A DNA stretch of 64,000 bases from Singulisphaera acidiphila DSM 18658 (GTDB lineage: Bacteria > Planctomycetota > Planctomycetia > Isosphaerales > Isosphaeraceae), in contig NC_019892.1 in assembly GCF_000242455.2 (NCBI RefSeq), forward strand, positions 1,550,001 to 1,614,000, written 5' to 3'. This document shows positions 7,931-19,400 of the stretch, piece after piece. Every line of letters starts with the position of its first letter. Position 1 is the first letter of the stretch. The position numbers and the translations under genes were made by a program. A model generated the notes under the pieces. It did not search any database and was not told the origin of the DNA. It worked only from the letters and a program-made list of their open reading frames with translations.

Positions 7931-9343
7931 GTGGCCCACGAAGTCGGGTCGGATCGGCCTCGCCTGCTCTTCGTGACCGGCCGCCTGGCCGAGTTCGCGG
8001 TGCGCCAGGTCCTCGACGACCTCGCCCCCCGGGCCGGATTCATCGCTGAAGTCGCCGTCTTACCGATCTCGGTGGCCGCCTTGATGACGCCCAAATGGGT
8101 CGCGCGGAACCTGGTGGTTCCGCCTGGCATCGAGCGTGTGATCTTGCCCGGCCTTTGCCGGGGCGATCTCTCGGCCGTCATCGAGAAGGCGGGGACCGCC
8201 TCCGTCGAGCGGGGCCCTGAGGATATCCGCGACTTGCCCCGCCACTTCGGGCAGACCGACACCCGGCTCGAGGGTTACGGCGGCTTCGACATCGAGATTC
8301 TCGCCGAGATCAACCACGCCCCGCAACTGACTCGCGACGCCCTGCTCGCGATGGCACGCCGGTTCGCGGACGAGGGGGCGGATCGGATCGACCTTGGGTG
8401 TGATCCGGGCGGCCCTTGGACCGGCGTCGGCGAGGCCGTCGCGGCCTTGCGCGCGGAGGGACACCGCGTCTCGGTCGATAGCTTCGACCCGGAGGAAGTG
8501 GCCGCTGCGGTTGCGGCCGGGGCCGACCTCGTGTTGAGCGTGAATGGGTCGAACCGTGAACTTGCCGCCGGCTGGGGCGTTGAGGTCGTCGCGATGCCGG
8601 ATAGGCCGGGGACGCTCGACGGACTCGATGAGACGGTCGCGTTCCTTGAGCGGCAGGGGGTTCCGTTTCGGATCGACCCGATTCTCGAGCCGATCGGTTT
8701 TGGCTTTGCCGCGTCTCTTGGCCGCTACCTTGAAGTCCGCCGCCTCTATCCGAACGCCGCGATGATGATGGGGATCGGAAATCTGACCGAATTAACCGAC
8801 GCCGATTCCGCGGCCGTGAATACCCTGCTCGCGGGCTTCTGCCAGGAACTGTCGGTCGGCAGTGTTCTGACGACGGCCGTCATCAACTGGGCACGTTCAT
8901 CGGTCCGCGAACTCGACCTGGCGCGGCGCCTGGTTTATCACTCGGTGACGCGGCGGATGTTGCCCAAGCACGTCGAGCCGCGACTGGTCGCGCTGCGCGA
9001 CCCCAAGGTCCCCCGGTTCGGGCCCGAGGCTCTGGCCGAGTTGGCCCGGCGGATCAAGGACCCGAACTGGCGGATCTTCGCCGAGGATGGGATGATTTAT
9101 GCAATGAATAATATTAAGTTTTTAAGCGATATTGACCCGTTTGTCCTCTTCGACCGCATGGAGGTGACGGACCCCTCGCACGCGTTCTACCTGGGTTATG
9201 AACTCATGAAAGCCAAGACGGCATTGACCTTGAACAAGGCGTACAGGCAGGACCAATCGCTCGACTGGGGGTTCCTCACCGAGCCGGAAGTGAGTCATCG
9301 GAAGCGGAAAACCGTGTCACCCGCCAGCGAGGCCTCGTCGTGA
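7931..9343 (+). CDS. Dihydropteroate-synthase-like protein with DUF6513-type N-terminus
   Basis: I chose GTG because GGAGGAAA lies just in front of it; an in-frame GTG 36 bp upstream has no such site. The product is about 470 residues. The N-terminal third (LLFVTGRLAEFAVRQVL, LPISVAALMTPKW) matches the DUF6513-type domain. The centre is a TIM-barrel like dihydropteroate synthase, with EINHAPQLTRDAL, GADRIDLGCDPGGPW, VSVDSFDPEEV and ILEPIGFGFAASLGR. In H4MPT-using organisms this protein is linked to the pterin-arylamine condensation. The next gene overlaps its stop by 4 bp. The C-terminal 100 residues are a family-specific extension. Confidence 0.88.
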   Translation: MAHEVGSDRPRLLFVTGRLAEFAVRQVLDDLAPRAGFIAEVAVLPISVAALMTPKWVARNLVVPPGIERVILPGLCRGDLSAVIEKAGTASVERGPEDIRDLPRHFGQTDTRLEGYGGFDIEILAEINHAPQLTRDALLAMARRFADEGADRIDLGCDPGGPWTGVGEAVAALRAEGHRVSVDSFDPEEVAAAVAAGADLVLSVNGSNRELAAGWGVEVVAMPDRPGTLDGLDETVAFLERQGVPFRIDPILEPIGFGFAASLGRYLEVRRLYPNAAMMMGIGNLTELTDADSAAVNTLLAGFCQELSVGSVLTTAVINWARSSVRELDLARRLVYHSVTRRMLPKHVEPRLVALRDPKVPRFGPEALAELARRIKDPNWRIFAEDGMIYAMNNIKFLSDIDPFVLFDRMEVTDPSHAFYLGYELMKAKTALTLNKAYRQDQSLDWGFLTEPEVSHRKRKTVSPASEASS

Positions 9344-9933
9344 TTCTCGAGGGGATTGTGACGACCCTGGATCGGGAAGGAACCTTGAACGTCGCGCCGA
9401 TGGGCCCGCAAGTCGACCCTGCGATGCGCCGGTTCGTGCTCCGGCCGTTCCAGACATCGACGACATATCGAAACTTGAAGGTGCTTCATGAAGGGGTCTT
9501 CCACGTTACCGATGATGTCTTGCTCATCGCGAAGGCGGCGATCGGCCGCCCGGTCGGTCCGCCGACCCGCCCGGCCGAGGTCGTCGGCGGGCGGATCATC
9601 ACCGACGCCTGTCGCTATTTCGAGTTTCGGGTCGTCGAGCTTGACGACCGCGAACCACGGACCACAATCACGGTGGAGGTCGTCGCTCACGGCCGTCAGC
9701 GCGACTTCTTCGGCTTGAACCGTGGCAAACATGCGGTCGTCGAGGCGGCCATCCTGGCGACCCGGACGTCGATTCTTCCCCTCGACGCGATCTTGGCCGA
9801 TTTCGACAGGCTGGCGATCCTGGTCGAGAAGACCGGCGGAGCCGACGAGCGTGAGGCCTTCGAACTTTTACGTGACCATGTGAGCGACGTCGCCCGGCGG
9901 CGCATCCTCGACTCGGACGATCGCCAGCCATGA
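9340..9933 (+). CDS. DUF447 family protein (H4MPT-cluster flavin-fold protein)
   Basis: The 197-residue protein starts MILEGIVTTLDREGTLNVAPMGPQ, the typical opening of DUF447, and contains FVLRPFQTSTTYRNL and a C-terminal helical HAVVEAAILATR segment. Members have a split-barrel flavin-reductase-like fold and are found almost only in genomes with the methanopterin C1 pathway; their reaction is not established. The GTG start overlaps the upstream stop, and its own stop overlaps the next ATG. This makes a tightly coupled operon and supports a role in making H4MPT or methanofuran. Confidence 0.88.
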   Translation: MILEGIVTTLDREGTLNVAPMGPQVDPAMRRFVLRPFQTSTTYRNLKVLHEGVFHVTDDVLLIAKAAIGRPVGPPTRPAEVVGGRIITDACRYFEFRVVELDDREPRTTITVEVVAHGRQRDFFGLNRGKHAVVEAAILATRTSILPLDAILADFDRLAILVEKTGGADEREAFELLRDHVSDVARRRILDSDDRQP

Positions 9934-10889
9934 CTCAACTTCTGATCCGGACCCCCAGTCGCCTGCACTTCGGCCTCCTCGGTTGGGGTCCGCACTGCCC
10001 GAGGCAGTTCGGCGGTGTCGGCCTGATGATCGATACGCCCGGTATCGAGCTGACGGTCGAGCTTGCGGAGGACTGGCAAGCCGAAGGCCGGCTCGCCGAT
10101 CGTGCGCTTCGGGTCGCCGAGCGGTTGGTGACGGCCGGCGTCGATCTCCCCCCCGCGCGGATTGTGATCCATCACGCCCCTGACGAGCACGTCGGCCTGG
10201 GGGTCGGAACGCAGCTCAGCCTTGGTGTGGCTCGCCTGCTCTTGCGGCTGGCCGGTCACCATGAACCCTCGGCAGCGACTCTGGCCGAGCTCTGTGGGCG
10301 CGGCCTGCGCTCGGGCGTGGGTCTTCATGGCTTCGCGCGGGGCGGCCTGATCGTCGACGGGGGGCGGCGGACCGACGACGGCATCCCCCCCCTGCTCGCC
10401 CACCTCGACTTCCCGCCCGAGTGGAAGGTTCTCGTCATCCTGCCCGGACCGCATGGCGGCCTGCACGGCTCGGCCGAGGTCCAGGCGTTTGCCCAACTCC
10501 CTCCCACCCCCGAGGACGTCGCCGACCGGCTCTGCCGTCTCGTCCTCCTGGGCCTGTTGCCGGCCGTCCTCGAACGGGACCTGCCGACCTTCGGGGCGGC
10601 CCTGGCTGAGCTACAGGAACGCGTCGGCCGCTGTTTCGCCCCCGCTCAAGGGGGAATCTTCGCCCGCCCCGAGCTCGCCGCGATCATTCAAGGGCTGGAA
10701 GCCGAGGGACTCCACGGCGCAGGGCAAAGCTCCTGGGGGCCGACGCTCTACGCTTTCAGCAACGAGTCGGACGGTCGCCGCGCACAGATCCTCGACACGA
10801 TCTGCGACCGATTCCATCTGCCCGAAGGCTCGGCCTTCTGGACCAGCGTGAGCGAACGGGGAGCGGTCGTGAGCGCTGGCCGCTCGTAA
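9930..10889 (+). CDS. mptG: Beta-ribofuranosylaminobenzene 5'-phosphate synthase (GHMP superfamily)
   Basis: This 319-residue GHMP-fold protein begins LLIRTPSRLHFGLLGWG and carries a GLGVGTQLSLGVARLL nucleotide/phosphate loop near residue 90 and GVGLHGFARGGLIVDGG near 130. It condenses phosphoribosyl pyrophosphate with 4-hydroxybenzoate (or aminobenzoate), the first committed step of methanopterin synthesis. AGQSSWGPTLYAF near residue 265 is the conserved C-terminal glycine motif. It ends the plus-strand operon and is followed by a strong hairpin. With the fhc genes it shows that the cell makes its own H4MPT. Confidence 0.93.
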   Translation: MTQLLIRTPSRLHFGLLGWGPHCPRQFGGVGLMIDTPGIELTVELAEDWQAEGRLADRALRVAERLVTAGVDLPPARIVIHHAPDEHVGLGVGTQLSLGVARLLLRLAGHHEPSAATLAELCGRGLRSGVGLHGFARGGLIVDGGRRTDDGIPPLLAHLDFPPEWKVLVILPGPHGGLHGSAEVQAFAQLPPTPEDVADRLCRLVLLGLLPAVLERDLPTFGAALAELQERVGRCFAPAQGGIFARPELAAIIQGLEAEGLHGAGQSSWGPTLYAFSNESDGRRAQILDTICDRFHLPEGSAFWTSVSERGAVVSAGRS

Positions 10890-10926
10890 AAGGCCGGGGT
10901 ACTCCCGCATTTTTGCAGCCCCGGAA

Positions 10927-10969
10927 GGGCGACCGTCAATCGCCAAGACCTGGCTTGGACGGTCGTCCC
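10927..10969. terminator. Bidirectional terminator-like hairpin between mptG and DUF4380 gene
   Basis: GGGCGACCGTC pairs with GACGGTCGTCCC (one bulge), and the loop itself holds a CCAAG/CTTGG pair. It lies between convergent genes and is followed by a short pyrimidine tract, which fits termination of transcripts from both sides. Confidence 0.65.
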
Positions 10970-11006
10970 TCCTCGTGACGCTTTTGCGGCCATCCTGGGT
11001 TGGCGG

Positions 11007-12035
11007 TTACTTCAGCTTCGGTGCGATCGATTTCTCGATGGCCGCCTCGTCGCCGAGCTCACCCACGTTGGCGAACAGCTCCCAGCGCTCGGTATGTTCG
11101 ACTGTCTTGCCGGGCTCGAGTCCGATGATCGGACCGAGAGTCTCAATTTCGAGCATGTCTTCGTTTGTGAAGGTCTCGAAGTTCACCCCGGAGTCGGGGT
11201 AGGGCTTGCCTTCGACGAAGTCGAACCGTTTGACGAAGAGCGTGCCCCCGTTGAGGTAGCCGATGCCTCCGGTCTTGTGGGCCAGGCCGAGCTTGGTGGG
11301 CCCTCGTTTCGGGTCCTGGCGGAGCGTGATGAACTGGCTGCCAAAGCGCCAACGAGGATCTTGGAAGTCGAGGTAGGGCCAGATCACCATGATCTGGTCG
11401 GCCGCGTAATCGGCCGCTGACTTTGCGTTCTTCGGGCTCCCCGGATGCGGATGCTTGGGGGGCAACGGGATGATCTCGACTCCTCCCGGGGCCATGACCG
11501 AGATCGACCAGGGAGCCAACTCGGTCCCTTTCTCGCCGATGTTCGTGAGCCGGTGGATCAAGGTCACGCGACTCCCCGACGGGGGGACCTGGATCTCGAT
11601 CTCTTTCTGGATTCCGTAGACGGGGTCGGCCTTGGGACGGACCTTGACCACCCCCGGCCCGACCTCTTCATAGGTGACCGGCCCGTTGTCGAGCGCGTAG
11701 GTCCGCGTGTTGTCCTCGGGCCCGCACCAGAGGCGGTGCCCCCCTCGGATCTTCCACTCGTCTTCGCCCGACTGGCCCATCTGGTCGGGGTATTCCTTGA
11801 GGACGTTCTTGCCGTCGGCCAGGCGATAGCTGAGGATCCTGGGCCCGATGTCGAGCGTGACGATCAACTCGACGTCGCCGTTGCTGAGCCGGAGGTTGTT
11901 CTTCCAGCCCTGGTACTCCACCTTCTCCACGGTCACGTTTCCTTTCTTCTCTGCCAGGGCGGCCTCGGGGCTTGCCGTGATGGCGAAGAGGCCCCCGATG
12001 ACGGTCGCGAGGAGGAACGACGGTTGCCGATGCAT
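11007..12035 (-). CDS. Secreted DUF4380-like mutarotase-fold protein
   Basis: The 342-residue protein has a signal peptide (hydrophobic SFLLATVIGGLFAITASP then ALAEKKG, cleavage near residue 29). The body is beta-rich, with YQGWKNNLRLSNGDVELIVTLDIGPRILSYRL, GGHRLWCGPED and APWSISVMAPGG. These resemble DUF4380, a family related to galactose-mutarotase-like supersandwich domains found in exported planctomycete proteins. It probably binds or modifies a sugar outside the cytoplasm; no substrate can be named. It is transcribed alone, convergent with the H4MPT operon. Confidence 0.8.
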   Translation of the reverse strand: MHRQPSFLLATVIGGLFAITASPEAALAEKKGNVTVEKVEYQGWKNNLRLSNGDVELIVTLDIGPRILSYRLADGKNVLKEYPDQMGQSGEDEWKIRGGHRLWCGPEDNTRTYALDNGPVTYEEVGPGVVKVRPKADPVYGIQKEIEIQVPPSGSRVTLIHRLTNIGEKGTELAPWSISVMAPGGVEIIPLPPKHPHPGSPKNAKSAADYAADQIMVIWPYLDFQDPRWRFGSQFITLRQDPKRGPTKLGLAHKTGGIGYLNGGTLFVKRFDFVEGKPYPDSGVNFETFTNEDMLEIETLGPIIGLEPGKTVEHTERWELFANVGELGDEAAIEKSIAPKLK

Positions 12036-12550
12036 GACGACCCAGCCTCACAATGCGGGTGAATGGCCCACAGTCGTCGACGGCAGGCCGCGAACTTAGG
12101 TTGGACGTTGGGAGCCTGAACACGCGGGCGCCCGGCGAGAGAACCCGCCCTGAGCCCGCGTCGCACTTTGATGGGCTGCCGAGCGAACGGGGTCATGATA
12201 GCGAGCCGGACCTGAGCACGATAGGTGCGAGAAGCGGGGGAGCGAACCTCTTCTGCGACCTCGCCGGACACGCTGTGCCTGGCTGTGGTGGCTTCGCTTG
12301 CGATCGTCGGGATGACTTGATCGTGCTCCACGCTGCTGAAGTTTTGAACCGACGGATCAAGTTCCCTGAAGCTTCAGGTTGCTCGGATTCTGGACGAGTC
12401 CTGGGAACAAATGAGCACTAAGGCGTAACTCTTCAAACTTCAATCTTTCGAATTTTTTGTCAGTGCGATTTTCACGACCTAGTCTTCACTCGTGGTGCCC
12501 ATGTCCCGACGTTGAGCATGTGACCGCCCCGTTTAAAAAGGATTCCTCCG
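12036..12550. other. Non-coding spacer with a 14-bp perfect palindrome
   Basis: No convincing gene is seen on either strand. CCTGAAGCTTCAGG at 12365-12378 is a perfect palindrome about 170 bp before the Flp pilin gene and 330 bp before the DUF4380 start. It could be an operator for either divergent gene. An AT-rich stretch around 12425-12465 probably contains the pilin promoter. Confidence 0.45.
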
Positions 12551-12733
12551 ATGCAAGCAATCGTTTCAAAGGTTTGTCGGTTTCTGGCGAACGAAGATGG
12601 ACCGACCGCCGTGGAATACGCGGTGATGCTCGCCCTGATTCTCGTCGCCTGCATCACGATTGTCGGAACGCTTGGACAAAGCGCCAACTCGACCTTCAGC
12701 AAAGTCAACAGCTCGATGGGCGCCGGCAGCTGA
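12551..12733 (+). CDS. Flp/Fap-type type IVb pilin
   Basis: The 60-residue protein has a short charged leader, the type IVb prepilin processing pattern G followed by PTAVEY (Gly17, then Glu and Tyr at +5/+6), and one hydrophobic helix, AVMLALILVACITIVGTL. This is the usual form of Flp pilins, which are cleaved by a TadV-type peptidase and assembled into thin adhesive pili. AAGGATT lies 9 nt before the ATG. No tad/rcp assembly genes occur in the window, so the secretion machinery must lie elsewhere. Confidence 0.9.
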   Translation: MQAIVSKVCRFLANEDGPTAVEYAVMLALILVACITIVGTLGQSANSTFSKVNSSMGAGS

Positions 12734-13485
12734 TCGAACTGAACAAAACAAAACAAAGAGGATGCGTGCGTTTCGTCGATCGCATTGCTTCCTGGAATCC
12801 GGATGCTGTTCCGATTCCGCCGCTCCGCCGTGGGTTTGTCCCGAACTGTTGAGCCTTGCCTCTGTCACGTTTTTCCGTCGGCCCTCGACGCTCGCTTCAA
12901 GGGGCTGTCGTGTCCCGACCTGGGATTGAACGTTGACGAAGAACTGATCCGTCGCGCCGGCAGGGCCCACCACAGACTTATGGCCGGTCCCAAGCCATTT
13001 CTTGGCATCTTGACGATCACCCCCTTGGCCGTACGATCGGCCAGGGGGTTTTTCTTGCGCTCGTTTTCTGCCGAGTCCCGTTCTGGACTCAGCGAATTGA
13101 CGCCCAAGCCTCCTTTCTCCCCTTGGCTCCTTTGGATCGCGCCGGAGCGTCGTACCCAATCCCTCGGGAATTGAGCGGGTCGCGGCGGCATTAGATTTGC
13201 TCTATACTGGCGAGTCCAGGGCATTTCGCCCCTTTGCGGTCTTGGGGCGACCGGTTCGATCCTTGGCTTCCGTCGACTTGCGGATGGCCAGTCCTTTCCG
13301 ATTGACCCAAGGTGGATCTCCAGCTTCTCCGATCGCGGAGAGGGCTCGCATCGAGTTGACGCGAGACGTCGATGGATGGCACGCTCGATCAAGGGCCGTA
13401 CCGGAATCGCGATGATTTCCCTCTTCTCAACGAGGGAATTCGGATGTCTCAGGCATGAACCGATCTCGGGGAGAAGACCATCAGG
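12734..13485. other. Non-coding region after the pilin gene, with an intrinsic terminator
   Basis: No protein gene is supported on either strand. The first 285 bp end in a strong intrinsic terminator (listed separately), so the pilin transcript has either a long 3' untranslated region or a separate short RNA. The rest, up to the large plus-strand gene, should hold that gene's promoter. GGGGAGAA about 12 nt before the ATG is its probable ribosome-binding site. Confidence 0.5.
13020..13056 (+). terminator. Intrinsic terminator
   Basis: CCCCC-T-TGGCC and GGCCA-GGGGG form a 10-bp stem with one bulged T and an 8-nt loop, followed directly by a T-rich run (TTTTTC). It is a textbook rho-independent terminator for plus-strand transcription coming from the pilin side. 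Confidence 0.85.
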
Positions 13486-16400
13486 ATGAGCCTAACCTTC
13501 GTTGAGCAGGTTCCCTCGACTTCGGCGACTCACCCGCCGGTGTCGCTTGCGGAATTACTGGTCGAACCCCAAGGGCAGGAGCCAATCCGTGGTGAGATAT
13601 TCGGACAGGAACGGCTCGAGGCCCACGCCCATCAACTCGCGTCGGCCTGTGTGATTCAGGCCCACCGCCGCCAGAACAGTCCCCTCCTCCGCCGGTTTGC
13701 CGAGAATGCCCGCTCTTTAATCGAGGCCCATACCCGAATCATCGGCGACGATGCTCCCCGCCGCGAGGGACGCGACCTCGACGCCGAGTGGCTGGCCGAT
13801 AACTATCACATCGTCGAGGACGTGCTCCGCGAGATTCGCCAAGACCTACCCCAAGGCTATGACCAGGAACTGCCCAAGCTTTCGGGAGGACCGGGGCACG
13901 GCTATCCGCGGGTCTATGCCTTGGCCCTGGCGCTGGTGGTTCATACCGACAGCGAACTCGACGAGGCGAGGATCACTCGCTACGTCCAGGCCTTTCAAAG
14001 CATCGTCCCCTTGACGACCGGTGAGCTCTGGGCCCTCCCCACGATGCTCCGCCTGGTCCTGATCGAGAACCTCAGACGGCTTGCTGCGAAGATGCTCTGG
14101 GGCTGGGACGAGCGGACCCGAGCTGAGCGCTGGACGGCGCAGTCGCTGGCCGACGGCCGCTCGGCGCACGGCGGGAACGACGGCGAGGAGCATTTTGCCG
14201 AGGAGGCGTCCCTCGAACACCTCACCGACCCGTTCGTCGTCCGCCTACTGCAACTGCTCCGCGACCACGGTCCCGCGATCCGGACCCTTGAACGCCTGGA
14301 AAAGGTGCTCGAGAGTGCCGGGGCCGACGCCAACGAGGTCCTCCGTCGCGAGCACCGCAGGCAGGCTGCGAACCAGGTTTCGGTCGGCAACTGCGTGATC
14401 AGCCTCCGACTCCTCTCCGCGCTGGACTGGAACACCTTTTTTGAGCAGATCAGCCCGGTCGAGGCCATCCTCCGCACCGACCCGGCGGAGATGCACGCCC
14501 TGCAAGATTTCAGCACGCGCGACCGCTATCGCAGGACCGTCGAAAAGATTGCCCGAGGCTCGGAGGCCGACGAACTCGATGTCGCCCGCCGCGCAGTGGC
14601 CCTGGCTTGCGAAGCCGTCGAGGCGGGCGAGTCCGGAGGCCGTGGCCATGTCGGCTACTACCTGATCGATCGTGGCCAAGACCTTTTGAAACGCGAGTTC
14701 GGCTATCGCCCGAGGTGGCGGGAGAGACTCCTCGATTGGTCGCTCGCCCACCCCCGGACGACCTACTTCGGCGCAATCGCCGTCCTCTTCACCGTCCTGA
14801 TCGGGACTTTGGTGGGCCTCGGCGGCGGTCGCCTGATCGCGGCCCAACCTGGGTTGGTGGGGCTGCTTGCCCTGGTTCTCCTGCTACCGGTGAGTGAACT
14901 CGCCGTGGGCCTGGTCAACCACTTCGTCACGCTCCTCTTCCCCCCTCGAGTACTTCCCAAGCTCGAATTCAAGGAGGGGATTCCCGAGGATTGCGCGACT
15001 TTCATCGCGATGCCCTCAATGCTCGTGAGGCCGGGTAGTGCTGAGGCCTTGCTGGAGCGCTTGGAAATCCATCACCTGGCCAACCCCGACCCACGACTCC
15101 GATTCGCCTTGCTGACTGATTTCGCCGATGCCCACGAAGCGCAACGCCCCGAGGATGAGGGATACCTCCACGATGCTCTCGAGCGGGTCAAGGCACTCAA
15201 CGAACGGTACGCCAAGGATGGGGAAGACAAGTTCTTCCTCTTCCATCGCCGTCGGCTTTGGAACCCCAGTCAGAATTGCTGGATGGGTTGGGAGCGGAAG
15301 CGAGGCAAGCTCTCCGAGTTCAACCGGCTCCTGCTTGGTGATCGCGAGACGAGCTATGTCCTCCTCAGTCGTGATCCCGGGACACTCCCGCCGATCCGGT
15401 TTGTGATCACGCTCGACGCCGACACTCAACTGCCGCGCGACGGGGCCCGTCGGCTGGTCGGAACGCTGGCGCACCCGCTCAATCGACCCCGGTTCGACCC
15501 GGCCCAGGGCCGCGTGGTCGAGGGGCACGGGGTCTTGCAGCCGCGCGTCAGCTTCCACCTGACGGCGGCCACGCATTCGCGGTTCGCCGGGATCCTGGCG
15601 GCGTCAGGAGGGATCGACCCGTACTCCTCGGCGGCCTCCGACACCTACATGGACCTCTTCGGGGTGGGCAGCTTCACGGGAAAGGGGATCTACGAGGTCA
15701 AGGCGTTTGAGGCGGCCACCGGGCGAACCTTCCCGGAGAACCAGATCCTCAGCCACGACCTGATCGAGGGGAACTACGCGCGCTGCGGCCTGATTACCGA
15801 CACCGAGCTGTTCGACGATTTCCCCGCGCGTTACCACGCGTACGCGAGGCGTGAGCATCGTTGGATTCGAGGCGACTGGCAGTTGCTCCCCTGGCTGGGC
15901 CGTCACGTGCCGACTTCGGACGGCGAGCGCCCCAACCCGCTGCCGACCCTGGAACGCTGGAAGCTGTTCGACAACCTGAGGAGGAGCCTGGTCGCACCGG
16001 CGTCGGTGGTCTTGCTGGCCCTGGGCTGGACGGTCTTGCCCGGATCCCCCTGGCTCTGGACGGCGACCGCTCTGGCCGTACCCGCCCTGCCCTTGGTGCA
16101 ACTCCTGATCGGGACCCTCGTGACCACCGTTCGGTCGCGGACGCTGGGGGCCTTGCGGTCGTGGGTCGATCGGATGCCGGCCGCGATGGTCCAGGCCCTG
16201 ATGGCGATCACGTTCCAGGCCGACCAGGCCAGGGTCGCCGTCGATGCGATGGTACGGACGCTGACGCGTCTTTATCTCACGCGCCGGAATCTCCTCGTCT
16301 GGGAGACCGCGGCCTCGACCGATCGGCGGCTTGGGGCGGGACTCGGCGACTTCATCGCGAACATGTGGTCGGCCTCAGCCCTGGCCCTGATCCTGGCGAT

Positions 16401-19400
16401 TGTGGTTGGCTGGGTCCATCCCTCGGCCCTCGCGGCGGCCTGGCCGGTGCTCACCGCCTGGTTCCTTTCGCCGGGCGTCGCCTACTGGGTGAGCCGGCCT
16501 CGGCCGGTTGCCGACTCGCCGCTCGAACCCGAAGAACGACGCGAGCTGCGCCGGGTCGCGCGGCGGACCTGGCACTTCTTCGAGACGTTCGTCGGCGACG
16601 AGGACCACTGGCTCCCCCCTGACAATTATCAGGAAGAGCCGGACGGGCGTGTCGCCCATCGTACGTCGCCGACGAACCAAGGGCTCCTCCTGCTTTCGAC
16701 CCTGGCCGCTCACGACCTGGGCTACATCGGGCTGGGAACCTTGGCTGAGCGGCTCGAGAAGACGCTCGACACGTTCGATCGGATGGAGAAGCATTGGGGA
16801 CATTACTACAACTGGTATGATACGCGGACGCTCCGTCCGCTCCCTCCCGCCTACATCTCCACCGTGGATAGCGGTAACTTGCTCGGGTGCCTCGTCGCCT
16901 TGAAGCAGGGGCTCAGGGAGAAGGCGGAAAGTCCGGTCCTGGACACGCAGATCGCCGTGGGTTTGGCCGACACGCTCGGCCTGGCCGCCGAAGCCGTTCG
17001 CGGGATCAGGCCGCCGGCCGGTGGCCCTGCGCAGGCGACGCTCCGGGCGCTCGAGGACGACTTCCGGCGGATCGAACGGCAGCTTGCCGCTCCCCCGACT
17101 GACCTGCTGGGCTGGGATGAGTGGCTAGGCGAGCTCGACTGGGGGGCGAGCGGCCTGATCGGTCGGATCCGGACCTTGATCAGCGAACTGCCCGACGGGT
17201 TGGCGCTTCCGGCGGAACCTCGAATCAAGCCAGGTGGTCCCCCATCGAAAGCATCGTTGCTCGAGACCTGGCCGCGACGATTCGCCGAGCAGGTACGTCA
17301 ACGCCGGGCTGAGCTGGCCTCGCTGGCCCCTTGGTTGAGCCCGCTGCGCGACTGGGAAGCGAAGGGGAATGTCCCCTGGTCGTCGGACGACCTCCTGCGA
17401 CGTTGGCAGACCGTGCGCGAAGCGCTCGTGGCGCGAGCGAGCGTGGCCGTGATGTCCGATCGGACCGAGGCTCTTGCCACGGAGTTGGAGGCGTTGGCCA
17501 CATCCAATCCGGCGAGCGACGGCCTGCAAGGCTTGGCGGCGGCGGTCCGGGCTTGCACTGCCCTGTCGCTGCGCGATCGGATTCGCCAACTGGCGGTTCG
17601 GGCCGAGGCCTTGGCCGACGTCATGGAGTTCAGGCCGCTCTACAAGCCCGAGCGAAACCTGTACTCGATTGGCTGCAATCTCGTGCTGGGCCGGCTCGAT
17701 GGCGCTTGCTACGACCTGCTTGCGTCGGAGTCGTGCCTGACCAGTTTCTTGACGATCGCGCGGGGCGATGCACCAAGGCGCCACTGGTTCCAACTCGGCC
17801 GCCCCTTCCTCAGCACCGCGGGTCGCGTCGGACTCGTCTCCTGGGGGGGGACGATGTTCGAGTACCTCATGCCTCGCCTCCTCATCAAGGCCTTGCCCGG
17901 TACGATCGTCGCCGAGGCCGCGCGGACGGCCGTGGCCCGGCAGATCGAATACGGCCGAGAGGCCGGGGTCCCCTGGGGCATCTCCGAAAGTGCATTCAAT
18001 GCGCAGTATATTGACGGCGATTACCAGTACCAATCATTCGGCGTACCGGGTCTTGGGCTGAAGCGGGGCCTCGACCAGGACCTGGTCATTGCGCCTTACG
18101 CGACGGCACTCGCCACGATGATCGTCCCCCGCGAGGCCCTGGCGAACCTCCGCACCCTGGCGGAAGAAGGGGCCGAGGGACTCTACGGCTACTATGAGGC
18201 GGTTGACTACACGGCCGAGCGCCTGCCCAAGGGGAAACGCTCGGTGGTTGTCCGGTCGTACATGGCCCATCACCAGGGGATGAGCCTGGTTGCTCTGACC
18301 AATACGCTGCTGGATGAGCCGATGACCCGCCGGTTCCATGCCGACCCGATGGTCCGCGCGGCCGAACTCCTGCTCCAGGAACGGATCCCACGCGACGCAC
18401 CGATCTCCGGGCCCTCGGAGGCGACCATGGCCACGGCGGAATCCAATCGCGAGGGAATTCCCTTGATGAGCCGGCGGTTGACCACGCCCAACACCCCCGC
18501 GCCACGGACTCACCTGCTCTCAAACTCACAGTATCATGTGATGGTGACAAACTCGGGTTCGGGTTTCAGCTCGTGTCGCGGCCTGGATGTCACCCGCTGG
18601 CGTGAAGACGCCACACGTGATGCTCTCGGGCAGTTCTGCTACATTCGCGACGTCGGCCGAGGGCTCCTCTGGTCGGCCGGCCACCATCCTGTGCGTCAGA
18701 TCACCAAGGATTACGAGGTCGTCTTCTCCTCCGACAAGGCGTCATTCCGCCGGGTCGACGCGGACATTGAGAGCCTGCTCGAGATCACGGTCTCGCCTGA
18801 GCAGTTCGCCGAGGTTCGTCGGCTGACGCTGACCAATCGGGATAGCCAGGTTCGTGAGCTCGAGGTCACGAGCTATGCCGAGGTCGTCCTCAACTCGCGC
18901 GGGGCCGACCTGGCCCATCCTGCGTTCGGAAAACTCTTTTTGGAGACGGAATGGCTGCCCGGCTCGGAGGCCTTGCTCTGCCGACGGCGGCCTCGGTCGC
19001 ACGACCAGCAGCCGATCTGGGCGGTGCACGTCTCGGCCGTCGAGCGGAACACGATCGGCGAGACCCAGTATGAAACCGACCGGGCCCGATTCCTTGGCCG
19101 GGGCCGCTCGCCGGCCGATCCGGCCGCACTCGACCCGGGCGTAGCCTTATCCGGCACGACCGGTCCGGTCCTCGACCCCATTTTGAGCCTGAGGCGGCGG
19201 GTCCGCCTCGAACCGGGCGAGTCGACAACCGTCGCCTTCACCACGGGCGTTGCCGACACGAGGGAGGGGGCGCTCGCCCTGGCCGACCAGTACCACGACC
19301 CGAACGCGGCGGCGCGTGCGTTTGAACTGGCCTGGGCCCATAGCCAGGTCGAGCACCGCCATCGCAACTGGTCACCCGAGGAGGCGCATCTCTTTCAGCG

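Noticed and set aside
13225..13270. GGTTCGATCC resembling a tRNA T-arm
   Set aside because: The flanking bases do not pair into a T-stem, and no anticodon or acceptor stem can be drawn.
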